Shown here in pieces: positions 9,230-17,322 of a DNA stretch of 25,940 bases. The stretch is from Bacteroidota bacterium. Its GTDB lineage: Bacteria; Bacteroidota; Ignavibacteria; UBA10030; UBA8401. Below the pieces are notes generated by a model. It saw nothing but the letters and a program-made list of their open reading frames with translations. It searched no databases and was not told the origin of the DNA. Every line of letters begins with the position of its first letter. The first letter of the stretch is position 1. The translations under genes and the position numbers were made by a program. Location: the NCBI GenBank assembly GCA_030824175.1, contig JAVBYH010000412.1, forward strand, positions 1 to 25,940, read 5' to 3'.

Positions 9230-10633
9230 ATGACAGCACCATCCGACAACCACGGCAGGACACTTCGCGGCATCATGTGGGCAGTCCTCCTCTCCTGCAT
9301 CATTCCGCCCGGGACGCCGGCCCAGCAGGCCACTACGGCAAGCGGTCCGTTGCAGCGGCAGCGGATCGAGCAGGCGTGGAACCTCATGCGCGACACGACG
9401 GGCGAGTACGTGCTGAACGACATGAAGGAGACATGGATCATACACGACAAGAATGTGATCCGCGAGATACTGCTCTCGCTCCTCAACAAGAACATCGTCT
9501 TCACGCACAGCCCGGCATCGGTGCCGTTCAATTCGCTGAAGAGCGTGATCGAAGACATCCTGGAGACGAACCGGACCATCGTCATCGCGCAGAAGCGGTT
9601 CGGGGAAAGCAAGCTCGAAAACATCAAGCTGAAATCAGATTCGTACGAATACAACATTGCCGACTATATCTATCTTCGGGAGCTGCTGGGGAAAACGTAC
9701 GACAAAGTGCTGGCGAAGGAATACTCGTATTCGGATTACACGAAGGTGAAAAGTCCCGAGGCGGACATGGGGAGCGCCGCAAATTTCGATCTGTACGTCA
9801 GCACCCTGACGCCGGAATTGATGCTGCTCTCCACATCCCCCATGAACGAGGGCCGGTGGTATATTTCGACGTTCGGCAATTTCGGGGTCGATGCGATCAA
9901 TCTTCCGCTGTGGGCGCGAGGCACCGCGACGGTCGGCCTGCGGGCGAAGCACCGCGGCATCTTCCTTGAGAAGGGGCGCGACTACGACCTCCTCAGCATC
10001 CACGTCGGCTGGGAGGAACCGACGAACTTTTCAATCCCGACGGGAACGGCGCTCAGCAACACATTCAAGCAGCCCAAACTTGTCGGATCGAGCTCAAGTA
10101 TCTTTCTGAAGGCGTTGTACAATCCGAATTGGAACTTGCCGGGCGGGCAGTACGACGAATGGGGCCTCGAGGCGTCGATCTCGGTAATCCCGAAGGGGCC
10201 GCGGGAGTTTTCGAGATGGCTCCCCGTCGACTTTTACACGATCAGGAATTACCTCACGCTTTCCACGAAAGCGAATCAGATCTGGAGCCTCGTGGATGCG
10301 GGCGTGGGCATCACGTGGCATGATCTCGATTACATTTCGCGGATCTCGGCAACGAATTCCGTCCGCGAGCTGCAGCCGACGAAATACAACTACGTGCCGT
10401 ACTTCGAGGGAGGAATCTCGCAGAACTGGGAACTCCTCCAGTTCGCGCTGAGCGGCAGGATCAACTACAATCTCAACGAGAAATTCGGTTTCATGGCGTG
10501 GAATGCGCGGGTCACGATCACCAACTCGTTCGGTATCGATTTCCGGTACCACCGCGCCTTTCCGGGCTCGCTGCCCGTATGGCAGTCGCGGGATTACATG
10601 GTTATCTCCCCCATCATCCACATCACTTACTGA
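9230..10633 (+). CDS. Exported protein, predicted outer-membrane beta-barrel (last gene of cluster)
   Basis: A 467-residue protein. The ATG at 9230 has a GGAG nine bases upstream and a hydrophobic signal segment (IMWAVLLSCIIPPGTPAQ); ATGs at 9179 and 9201 would add polar residues with poorer sites. Residues ~40-170 are helical and charged (QRIEQAWNLMRDTTGEY, SLKSVIEDILETNRTIV), then barrel-like strands follow to a C-terminal aromatic residue (MVISPIIHITY). It shares the helical-domain-plus-barrel layout of its upstream neighbour without obvious sequence identity. No family recognised. Its stop overlaps by seven bases the stop of the convergent hydrolase gene, so the operons meet tail to tail with no spacer for a terminator. 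Confidence 0.65.
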   Translation: MTAPSDNHGRTLRGIMWAVLLSCIIPPGTPAQQATTASGPLQRQRIEQAWNLMRDTTGEYVLNDMKETWIIHDKNVIREILLSLLNKNIVFTHSPASVPFNSLKSVIEDILETNRTIVIAQKRFGESKLENIKLKSDSYEYNIADYIYLRELLGKTYDKVLAKEYSYSDYTKVKSPEADMGSAANFDLYVSTLTPELMLLSTSPMNEGRWYISTFGNFGVDAINLPLWARGTATVGLRAKHRGIFLEKGRDYDLLSIHVGWEEPTNFSIPTGTALSNTFKQPKLVGSSSSIFLKALYNPNWNLPGGQYDEWGLEASISVIPKGPREFSRWLPVDFYTIRNYLTLSTKANQIWSLVDAGVGITWHDLDYISRISATNSVRELQPTKYNYVPYFEGGISQNWELLQFALSGRINYNLNEKFGFMAWNARVTITNSFGIDFRYHRAFPGSLPVWQSRDYMVISPIIHITY

Positions 10634-12489
10634 GCGATACCCGCCTCGATGAACGATGGCGCCGCCGCCGTGCGATGGATGCGGTGCGTCGCCTTCCGGA
10701 AGTCGGCGTCCGAGGCGTGATAGATGTCAACGAACGTCTGCGGATTCCTGTCGACGAGCGGGAACCAGCTCGACTGCACCTGCACCATGATCCTGTGACC
10801 GGCGCGGAAGCAATGGTTGATGTCGTTGAGCGTGAAACGCACCTGCGTCACGGCGTTCGGCGTGAACGGCTCGGGCTTCTCGAAGCTGTTGCGGAACTTG
10901 CCGCGCATCACGTCCATGCGCACGGGGAATTGATAGCCTCCCATCGGCGAATATGAAGACTGCGCGACGGACGGCTTCGCGTCATCCGGAAGCACGTCTA
11001 TCACCTTCACAACAAAATCAGCATCGGTGCCGGTTGTCGATACGTTCAGGTTCACGGTAACCGGCCCGGTGAGCGTCAGGTCCTCGTCCAGCACGCGCGT
11101 TTCATAGGACACGACGTCGGGCCTGTAGAAGGCGAAGCGCTGATCCTCCGTCATGAACTCGCGGTTCCGGTTCACGTGTATCTCATTCGTGTACGGAACA
11201 GGCCTGTTCGGATCGCTCACGTACTCGTCGAATCCCTCCGCGATCTCCGGCGGCATGAACGACATCCCACCCTTCTCGTGGAAATATAATTTTTTCCGTT
11301 GCACCGATGCGGGCGGCCACTCCGCGTAGCGTTTCCATACATTCGACCCGGTCTGGAACACGAGCGCCTCCGGCAGCGACGGAGCGTCCCCGCCCTTCAG
11401 ATGATACCGGAAGAACACCGCCTCGATACTGTCGCGGTAATACTCCGACGTCCGGCTCCCGAATCCGATATTGCCGAGCTCCTCTCCGGGCGAGCGGAAC
11501 CAGCCGCCATGGAACCACGGCCCCACGACAAGCGTGTTCGTCGCCTGCGGATTGTTCCGCTCGATCGCGCCGTAGATGTGCAGCGGACCGTAAAAGTCCT
11601 CGGCGTCGAAGAGCCCGCCCACCGTCATCACGGCCGGCCTCACGTTCTTCATGCGGCTGGATACATTCCTTTCCTTCCAGAAGTGATCGTACGCGCCGTG
11701 CTCCGCCATGTCGTTCCAGAATCTGATCGTGTTTTTGAAGATGTTCCTGTTGATGTTGGCCACCGGGCCGACGCCGAGGAAGAAGCGGTACGGATCGGGA
11801 TTCGTATGCACATACCCCCGCGCGTACCCTTGCGTGGGCTCGGGACGGTGTTGGCCGAAGCCGGACATGAAATTGAACGCGTCGAGCAGGAAGAGCGCGC
11901 CGTTGTGATGAAAGTCGTCGCCGATGAACCAATCGTCGATCGGCGCCTGGGGCGAGACCGCCTTGAGTGCCGGGTGCGCTTCGATGAGGCCGACCGCCGC
12001 GTAGTATCCGGGATACGAGATACCATAGAGGCCCACCCGGCCGTTGTTGTGCGGCAGGCGCTTCACGAGCCAGTCGATCGTGTCGTACGTATCCGTCACG
12101 TCGTCCGCATCGGCGGCTGTTGCCTTCGATGGGTGCTGCGGGCGGATATCCACAAATTCCCCCTGGCTCATCATTCTTCCGCGCACGTCCTGGTACACGA
12201 AGATGTAGCCTTCCTTCATCGCCGTGTCGGAGGGGCCAAGGCTCGACTTATAGTCGCCCGGACCGTACGGCGCAACGCTGTACGGCGTGCGGGTCATCAG
12301 GATGGGATAGCTGCGCGTCGTGTCGACGGGAGCATACACCGAGGTGAAAAGCGTGATCCCGTCGCGCATGGGGATTGAATATTCGTGCTTTGTGTACTGC
12401 TCGCTCACGTCGTACCGCTCCTGCGACCGACAGATAAACACAACGGCGAGGCTGAGAACCGCAACGGCGGCACACTGGGAAAGCTTCAT
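10627..12489 (-). CDS. Exported CocE/NonD-family serine hydrolase (X-Pro peptidase S15 type)
   Basis: A 620-residue alpha/beta hydrolase related to cocaine esterase, alpha-amino-acid ester hydrolase and glutaryl-7-ACA acylase; members cleave esters or amides of amino-acid-like substrates. The nucleophile elbow is GISYPGYY (Ser158), with the acid in GGLFDAED (Asp295) and the base in GPWFHGGW (His327), at spacings normal for the family. The S15 N-terminal signature RDGITLFTSVYAP lies near residue 42, and the C-terminal jelly-roll ends the chain (TLTGPVTVNLNVSTTGTDAD, CFRAGHRIMVQVQSSWFP). A signal peptide is present at residues 1-22, so it acts in the periplasm or outside. AGAGGA lies nine bases before the ATG. 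It follows the metallophosphoesterase gene by 20 bases, probably as one operon. Substrate unknown. Confidence 0.92.
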   Translation of the reverse strand: MKLSQCAAVAVLSLAVVFICRSQERYDVSEQYTKHEYSIPMRDGITLFTSVYAPVDTTRSYPILMTRTPYSVAPYGPGDYKSSLGPSDTAMKEGYIFVYQDVRGRMMSQGEFVDIRPQHPSKATAADADDVTDTYDTIDWLVKRLPHNNGRVGLYGISYPGYYAAVGLIEAHPALKAVSPQAPIDDWFIGDDFHHNGALFLLDAFNFMSGFGQHRPEPTQGYARGYVHTNPDPYRFFLGVGPVANINRNIFKNTIRFWNDMAEHGAYDHFWKERNVSSRMKNVRPAVMTVGGLFDAEDFYGPLHIYGAIERNNPQATNTLVVGPWFHGGWFRSPGEELGNIGFGSRTSEYYRDSIEAVFFRYHLKGGDAPSLPEALVFQTGSNVWKRYAEWPPASVQRKKLYFHEKGGMSFMPPEIAEGFDEYVSDPNRPVPYTNEIHVNRNREFMTEDQRFAFYRPDVVSYETRVLDEDLTLTGPVTVNLNVSTTGTDADFVVKVIDVLPDDAKPSVAQSSYSPMGGYQFPVRMDVMRGKFRNSFEKPEPFTPNAVTQVRFTLNDINHCFRAGHRIMVQVQSSWFPLVDRNPQTFVDIYHASDADFRKATHRIHRTAAAPSFIEAGIAQ

Positions 12490-12509
12490 AGCGTATCGTC
12501 CTCTGTTTG

Positions 12510-14444
12510 TTATTTCTTTTTGACGGCGAGCAGGTCCGGCTCCGCATCAAGCAGCAGTCCGCTGACGTTGTACACCTCAAGGCCGATCTTTTTGTCATCC
12601 GCCGTGATGATGAAATAATTGTTCTGCGCCGTGAATTTCTTCACCGCACCGCTCCACGGGGTCTTCTCCTGCGTGTAGTACGGCGCGCCGGCCCCGCCAC
12701 AGACCATGAACCACGTGGGATATTTAAATTTTGGATTCGGCGAGATCCTGCCATCGTTCAGCTTGCCGTCGCCGTTCAGATCGTCAACGGCCGGCACGCC
12801 CACGGGCGTTGTGTTCGTGATGAGCGACTTGTGGTAATTGTGTTCGTCCGAGCCGAGCACGACGGCCGTCTTCCGCGATCGGCTGATCGTCTCCCACAGC
12901 CGGTTGCGCTGCTCGATGATGCCGTATCCGTACGGTGTCATCTTTCCATTCACCGCGCGATATGCACGCACGGCATTGTTGCCCGCATACCACATGGCGT
13001 CGTTCGCGTGTCCGCCGTTCGCGAAGATCGGCTCATGTGCGAGGACCACGATGTACTTCACAGTCGGGTCGGCCTCGGCGGCCTTCATCTCGCGCTCGAA
13101 CCATTCCACCTGGTCGGGCAGCATATAGCCCTCGGGAGATCCGCCGACGATGTCGACAATGCCGGTCGACGTGCTCCAGTAGTTCGTGTTCAGCACGATC
13201 GACCTCACAGGCCCGTACTGAAATGCATACACATTCCTGTCGTAGGACGGCATCCCCGCTTCGGCGCGCAGCGTCGTGGAGGGATGGATGAATTCGCGCG
13301 CGATGATCGCCTCCGCGCTCATGCTGTCGTACGGAAACTTGTCGATAACGAATCGCTTTCCCTCGGCGTTCGTGTAGCCCGAATACAGCGCCTCGTGGTT
13401 TCCTACGGCGCAGTAGACGGGCACGGAATGGAGATACCCGGAGAATGTGGTCTTGAACGCTTTCAGCATGAGTGTGAAATCGTGGGTGGAAGGCGAGTAG
13501 CCGCCGATCATGTCGCCGCCGAAGAGGAAGAAGTCCGTCCCCTTCCTGTACGCCTGCTTCGCAATTTGCGTGATCGTCGTGCGGTTCACGCCCATGTATT
13601 CGTTTTCGCCGCCGCCGGTGGAGGCGCGCCCGTCTCCGCTGTACGCGAAGACAACCTTCCCCTTGCCTTTCATGGGTGCCGTCTTGAACCACATCCAGGG
13701 CGTCATCACCGAGTCTGCTCCGACAATCGCGATGGCGCGATACCGGTAGCGGTGTGACGGTTCCAAATTGCCGATCTTTATCTCGTGATGCGTTGTCACA
13801 GCGAGATCGGGATACACGCCGATCTCCTCGAGTTCGATCATGCCCGTGGATGCACGGTCCGTCTCGAATCCCATGATCATCAGCCGCGGATTGTCGCTCT
13901 GGACGCATCCGACGATCGGCCCTTCGATAATGGACAGCGGCGAGGCGTATCCGCCTGCCGTCTTCCTGAAGTCGACCCTGCCGTCGTACATGCCCAGCGT
14001 GACCGGCACGCCGTCGCGAATCCTCAGGAGCTCGAGCCGGAAGCCCATCGTGCCGGCATCCGTCCAATGGTTCACGTTGCTGAGCGACGTGGCTCCGAAG
14101 TACGAGGCGATGTCCATCATCGCCTTCCCTTTCGTGATGTCGGTCCGCGATCGGAAGCGTGTCTCGTGATAGTCCGCATTGACATGATCGAAAAATGCGG
14201 GCCCGAAATGCAGCCTGCCGTAGAGCGTCGAATCGCCGAGATCCATCGCGAGGCCCTTCACGCCGGGCGAGAAGATCCGCGTGGGATTCAATTGTGCCGG
14301 CGTCAGGGCATAGGTGCGGAGGACGGGCTGCGGAGTGAATCCGCGCGCGGCCGGATCGATCATGACCGACGGCACCTGTGCGTTCACACAGGCGGCTGTG
14401 CACAGCAGGCAGGTCGCAAGGATCCTGCGAAAATATTTATTCAT
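12510..14444 (-). CDS. Exported purple-acid-phosphatase-like metallophosphoesterase
   Basis: A 644-residue calcineurin-like phosphoesterase. From the ATG at 14444 the chain opens with a signal peptide (MNKYFRRILATCLLCTAACVNA-Q). The frame extends to 14474, but those ten residues would precede the signal. Residues ~30-225 are an N-terminal beta-rich domain; a fibronectin-like segment (LEPSHRYRYRAIAI) at ~228-260 is usual in purple acid phosphatases. Metal motifs in order: SGDGR (~269), GGDMIGG (~309), GNHEA (~348), LAHEP (~468) and GSDEHNYH (~531). The last differs from the usual GHxH. A DLNGDGKLNDG loop near 560 could bind calcium. It likely hydrolyses phosphate esters outside the cytoplasm; the substrate cannot be read. 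It is cotranscribed with the CocE-type hydrolase. Confidence 0.88.
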   Translation of the reverse strand: MNKYFRRILATCLLCTAACVNAQVPSVMIDPAARGFTPQPVLRTYALTPAQLNPTRIFSPGVKGLAMDLGDSTLYGRLHFGPAFFDHVNADYHETRFRSRTDITKGKAMMDIASYFGATSLSNVNHWTDAGTMGFRLELLRIRDGVPVTLGMYDGRVDFRKTAGGYASPLSIIEGPIVGCVQSDNPRLMIMGFETDRASTGMIELEEIGVYPDLAVTTHHEIKIGNLEPSHRYRYRAIAIVGADSVMTPWMWFKTAPMKGKGKVVFAYSGDGRASTGGGENEYMGVNRTTITQIAKQAYRKGTDFFLFGGDMIGGYSPSTHDFTLMLKAFKTTFSGYLHSVPVYCAVGNHEALYSGYTNAEGKRFVIDKFPYDSMSAEAIIAREFIHPSTTLRAEAGMPSYDRNVYAFQYGPVRSIVLNTNYWSTSTGIVDIVGGSPEGYMLPDQVEWFEREMKAAEADPTVKYIVVLAHEPIFANGGHANDAMWYAGNNAVRAYRAVNGKMTPYGYGIIEQRNRLWETISRSRKTAVVLGSDEHNYHKSLITNTTPVGVPAVDDLNGDGKLNDGRISPNPKFKYPTWFMVCGGAGAPYYTQEKTPWSGAVKKFTAQNNYFIITADDKKIGLEVYNVSGLLLDAEPDLLAVKKK

Positions 14445-14506
14445 GGGCATGTATGATCCGAATGTATTCATCATTAATGGAGGCGTTGCCGGAAGCCGGA
14501 AACGGT

Positions 14507-14743
14507 TTATAACAATTGCGACGGGGGACCCGGGGGAAGCGGCGACGACTTTTTGCGCGGGGCGAGACTCCCCGCAATGAGTCCGAGGATCACACCGACT
14601 GCAAGGACGAGAAAAATGAGGAGCGCCTTGGAGATGGAGAAGTTCCAGAACCAGAGCTCGATGAGCAGCGGCTCCGCATTCTGCACCGTAAACACGATGA
14701 CGAGCAGCAGGAGGATGATGATGCTGAGAATTTTTGCGCGCAT
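14507..14743 (-). CDS. LapA-domain (DUF1049) small membrane protein
   Basis: A 78-residue inner-membrane protein with two helices: residues ~4-20 (KILSIIILLLLVIVFTVQN) and ~38-62 (SKALLIFLVLAVGVILGLIAGS), followed by a short basic and proline-rich tail. The VQNAEPLLIELWFW segment between the helices and the G-x-x-x-G in helix 2 are the hallmark of LapA, which in gamma-proteobacteria takes part with LapB in controlling lipopolysaccharide synthesis. Length fits the family. No clear Shine-Dalgarno. It lies 62 bases before the metallophosphoesterase gene and is separated from the upstream YbaK gene by palindromic repeats. Confidence 0.8.
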   Translation of the reverse strand: MRAKILSIIILLLLVIVFTVQNAEPLLIELWFWNFSISKALLIFLVLAVGVILGLIAGSLAPRKKSSPLPPGPPSQLL

Positions 14744-14777
14744 GCAGGATCGGTTAATGCGATCGTTCGTTTTGTCG

Positions 14778-14795
14778 GGCGAGTTTTATCTCGCC
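14778..14795. repeat. GGGCGAG-type palindrome, degenerate copy
   Basis: GGCGAG and CTCGCC flank a 6-base loop. It lies 18 bases from a perfect copy (14814-14833), so the two form a tandem pair in the gap between the YbaK and LapA genes. Confidence 0.7.
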
Positions 14796-14813
14796 TCGTT
14801 GTCGTTGTGTGTT

Positions 14814-14833
14814 GGGCGAGATTTATCTCGCCC
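14814..14833. repeat. GGGCGAG-type palindrome
   Basis: Perfect 9-bp arms (GGGCGAGAT / ATCTCGCCC) around TT. The same family recurs at 17291, 25836 and 25885, always between genes. Resembles REP/BIME elements; no RAYT-type transposase is in the window. Confidence 0.85.
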
Positions 14834-14887
14834 AATAATAGTAGCGAAAACGGTACATATGTGCAAATTCTTTTCGTTCGTCGGATA

Positions 14888-15385
14888 TCACGCCTGCACT
14901 GAAAACTCGAACACCTCGGGCGCAGCGATTGCCGCATATGCGTCGGTCGGAATAATAAGCGACTCGGTGAGCGATCCCGCGTTAAACGCCACCACCGCGT
15001 TGGCGAGCACGGACGGATCCACAAAGAGCGGTATGTCGAACACCGGCGGTCCGAAGGGAGGAAGCGAACCGGGCACGAGCCCTGTCTTCTCCATCAGTTC
15101 CTGGGAGGTGGCGAAGCGGATCTTCTTTGCGCCGAAGTGCTCCTTCACTTTCTTCGAATCGAGTTTGAGCGCCGCACTCAGCACGAAGATCCTGAAATCG
15201 GAATCCACCTTCATGAGGATGGCCTTGCCGCCGACGGCTATGGATTCGCCGCGGGCCAGGGCCGATGCTTCGGACGTATATGTCGGCTCATGATGTACCG
15301 CGCGATACGCAATTCCCCGCTCATCGAAAAGCGATACGATCCGGTCGTAGACCGGCGAATTTAAAATCGGTAGGACAGGGTCCAT
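14888..15385 (-). CDS. YbaK/EbsC-family aminoacyl-tRNA deacylase-like protein
   Basis: A 165-residue protein of the YbaK/ProX trans-editing family, which removes wrong amino acids from charged tRNAs (for example Cys or Ala from tRNA-Pro). Family features: the HHEPTYTSEASALARG opening (~30-45), GGKAILMK with the conserved lysine (~52), LDSKKVKEHFGAKKIRFA (~75-92), and the LVPGSLPPFG glycine/proline loop (~103-112). The ATG at 15385 has GAGGA six bases upstream. The frame stays open to 15877, but that part is an out-of-frame copy of the mutarotase gene. The start lies inside the upstream gene's last codons (25-base overlap), suggesting translational coupling. The exact tRNA or amino-acid specificity is not readable. 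Confidence 0.87.
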   Translation of the reverse strand: MDPVLPILNSPVYDRIVSLFDERGIAYRAVHHEPTYTSEASALARGESIAVGGKAILMKVDSDFRIFVLSAALKLDSKKVKEHFGAKKIRFATSQELMEKTGLVPGSLPPFGPPVFDIPLFVDPSVLANAVVAFNAGSLTESLIIPTDAYAAIAAPEVFEFSVQA

Positions 15386-16212
15386 GTCAATTCCTCCCCG
15401 GCGCGCAACGTCTGCTGCGCGAAGGGCTCTATTGAAAATGTGTTGGCGTTCGCCCAAATTGCCACGCGATGCATTGGAAAGTCGCCGTCGATCGTTACGG
15501 CATCGACAATCGGATGCCGCTGCCGTACGCTGAAGCGTTCCCCCTCGATGCCTTCGAGCAGCTGGAAACAGCCTGCGTTCCAATCGTACGACTCGGTAAG
15601 CCCGATCGCCCCCTGCGCGTCGACGAAAAATCCGCCGCACGCGGGAAGTGTGAAGGGGAATCCGGGCTTGCAGGATTCGTTCTTCGCCATGCGCGGAAAG
15701 AACGGATGGGCGAACCACCGGAAGGGCATCTCGCGCTTTCCCGTGTTCTTCAGGCGCGTCGTCGATATGAGTGTCCGTTCGTCGAGACGGACCACGCGTT
15801 CGAGCCCGAGTGCATGGTCTGCGTGCGCCTGCTGCGTCGTCATCGAGACGGCGTCTGCCGCCTGCACGATCTCCCACTCGCAGTACGACGCGACGGGGAG
15901 CGTGAAATGACTGTCTGCGGCCTTCTGACCGACCGCGTTGTCCAGCACGCCGACGCCGATGATCAGCTTTGCAGCAGGGCGATCATCGGGATCGTCGAAG
16001 AGCGTGAACTGGAACACGTCCGGCATCCCCTGTCCGTTGATCACGGAGGGCGCGGAGGAAGGATATTCGGGTCCGGAGAGCAGCGGACCGAGCGCCGCAT
16101 CCGCAACCTGGTACACGTATCCGCCCGTGCAGTATCGCGGGCCGAGGAGGGCGCGGTCATCCACCGGATGAAGGATGGATACCGCAAGCTGTGAATTTTC
16201 GAGTGTGATCAT
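15361..16212 (-). CDS. Galactose-mutarotase-fold protein (aldose 1-epimerase-like)
   Basis: A 283-residue beta-rich protein. The RWFAHPFFP stretch near residue 168 matches the HPYF histidine element of aldose epimerases, and the strands around it (TLISTTRLKNTGKREMPF before; QRHPIVDAVTIDG and VAIWANANTFSIEPF after) fit the mutarotase supersandwich. The substrate cannot be told, and some fold members are not epimerases. The ATG at 16212 overlaps the stop of the P-loop gene as ATGA, so translation is probably coupled. The frame is open to 16728, but that extension is only a shadow of the P-loop gene. The link with a cobalamin-type gene cluster is unusual for a sugar enzyme. Confidence 0.7.
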   Translation of the reverse strand: MITLENSQLAVSILHPVDDRALLGPRYCTGGYVYQVADAALGPLLSGPEYPSSAPSVINGQGMPDVFQFTLFDDPDDRPAAKLIIGVGVLDNAVGQKAADSHFTLPVASYCEWEIVQAADAVSMTTQQAHADHALGLERVVRLDERTLISTTRLKNTGKREMPFRWFAHPFFPRMAKNESCKPGFPFTLPACGGFFVDAQGAIGLTESYDWNAGCFQLLEGIEGERFSVRQRHPIVDAVTIDGDFPMHRVAIWANANTFSIEPFAQQTLRAGEELTWTLSYRF

Positions 16213-17261
16213 GGCATGAGGTGTTCGTAGAGCGCGACAGCCGCGCCATTGTCTTTGATGTTGAACACGGGCACATCCACCGCCCCCGACACAGTGCGGA
16301 GCAGGGTGTCGCCGTCGATATACGCGGGAACGAATACGTGATCGCGCTGCGAGGGATAGAATGGATTGACCGTCATGGCGCCGACTGTGATGGAATGGCG
16401 GTAGCCTATGGTGAATCCGTGTGCGGAGAGGGCCCGCATCGCCCTGAGCGTCGCCCTCGGCTCCCCTGCAAGCAATGCGATCGTCGGGTCCGCGAGAACG
16501 AGCGTGCGACCCTTCGGCTTGAGCGATGCGGCGTGAAGGGCAAGACACTCGAGCGCCTCGAGCGTCACCATGTTCGGAATATCGATCCGCGCCGCGGTAT
16601 CCGTGAGCACCGCGAGAAGCCTGCTCGTGTCCTCGGCGTCGAAGAGCGACCGCAATGCCAGTGTGCCCGTCTCGACGCCCGACGTATCTGTCACTGTGAT
16701 GCGTTGCGGAAACGGATCGCCGGCGCATTCCGCGCCGATGAACATGCCGCGTATCGCATGCGCCTCTTCGGAGAGGAATGAAATCTCCGTACTGTGCGAC
16801 GCGCCGGTCGTGAACACCATTGTCTCCACCACGGACATCGCGGCGATCCGGTTAAGCGAGCCGTCGACGAAGACCGCGCCGAGGCCCAAGGCTTCCATGT
16901 CGTCGAGGACAACGGACAGCAGGCGTTTCGTGTTGGGCCCGGCGAGTACCATGAGTCCGGGTGTGAGTATTTCGACGATGACGACCCGGCCGAGCGCGGT
17001 GCGCGCGTCTGTCTCTTTGATCACGGCATAGCCTGCGGAAGTCGCGAGAAGACACTGTTCAGACGTGGCGACGATCGTGCCGGCCTGGAGCATGAGCCGA
17101 GGCTTGGGCAGGCCGGTGATCGTATCGATCTCCTCCCCGTCGTAGCCGATGCCGGTCACGCCGATGCGTGCGCGCCGGCGGCCTGCCTCGTCGATGAGCG
17201 CCGCAAGCGTCGTTGTCTTGCCTGTATTTTTCGCCGTGCCGACGATGCCGATGATGTGCAT
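16209..17261 (-). CDS. P-loop NTPase downstream of the B12 mutase-like cluster
   Basis: A 350-residue protein starting MHIIGIVG with a variant Walker A, GTAKNTGKTTT (residues 8-18), of the kind seen in MobB/CobB-like GTPases and ATPases. An acidic strand end (GAVFVDGSLNR, about 133-143) may be Walker B. I recognise no named family. Downstream of a cobalamin-domain gene, a P-loop protein could be a chaperone or reactivase that swaps damaged cofactor, as MeaB-type G proteins do for methylmalonyl-CoA mutase and KamB/KamC do for lysine 5,6-aminomutase; this is inference from position only. It is 61 bases from the mutase gene, with a palindrome in the gap that could reduce readthrough, and it is coupled by ATGA to the mutarotase-fold gene. 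No clear Shine-Dalgarno precedes the ATG. Confidence 0.75.
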   Translation of the reverse strand: MHIIGIVGTAKNTGKTTTLAALIDEAGRRRARIGVTGIGYDGEEIDTITGLPKPRLMLQAGTIVATSEQCLLATSAGYAVIKETDARTALGRVVIVEILTPGLMVLAGPNTKRLLSVVLDDMEALGLGAVFVDGSLNRIAAMSVVETMVFTTGASHSTEISFLSEEAHAIRGMFIGAECAGDPFPQRITVTDTSGVETGTLALRSLFDAEDTSRLLAVLTDTAARIDIPNMVTLEALECLALHAASLKPKGRTLVLADPTIALLAGEPRATLRAMRALSAHGFTIGYRHSITVGAMTVNPFYPSQRDHVFVPAYIDGDTLLRTVSGAVDVPVFNIKDNGAAVALYEHLMP

Positions 17262-17290
17262 GAGACGGATAACTATAATAAATAAAATCG

Positions 17291-17310
17291 GGGCGAGATA
17301 AATCTCGCCC
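17291..17310. repeat. GGGCGAG-type palindrome, possible terminator
   Basis: Perfect 9-bp arms around AA. Read on the - strand, the hairpin is followed by CGATTTTATTTATT, so it may end or reduce transcription between the cobalamin subunit gene and the P-loop gene. It belongs to the dispersed palindrome family. Confidence 0.75.
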
Positions 17311-17322
17311 TACACAAAAAAA

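Noticed and set aside
12507..13757. 416-codon open frame opposite the metallophosphoesterase
   Set aside because: Composition is typical of an antisense frame, while the - strand carries all the metal motifs.
14778..14833. CRISPR-like repeat array
   Set aside because: Only two palindromes 18 bases apart, unequal in sequence, with no further units and no cas genes.
15386..15877. N-terminal extension of the YbaK protein
   Set aside because: It is an out-of-frame reading of the mutarotase-fold gene; the ATG at 15385 with GAGGA gives a full-length YbaK domain.
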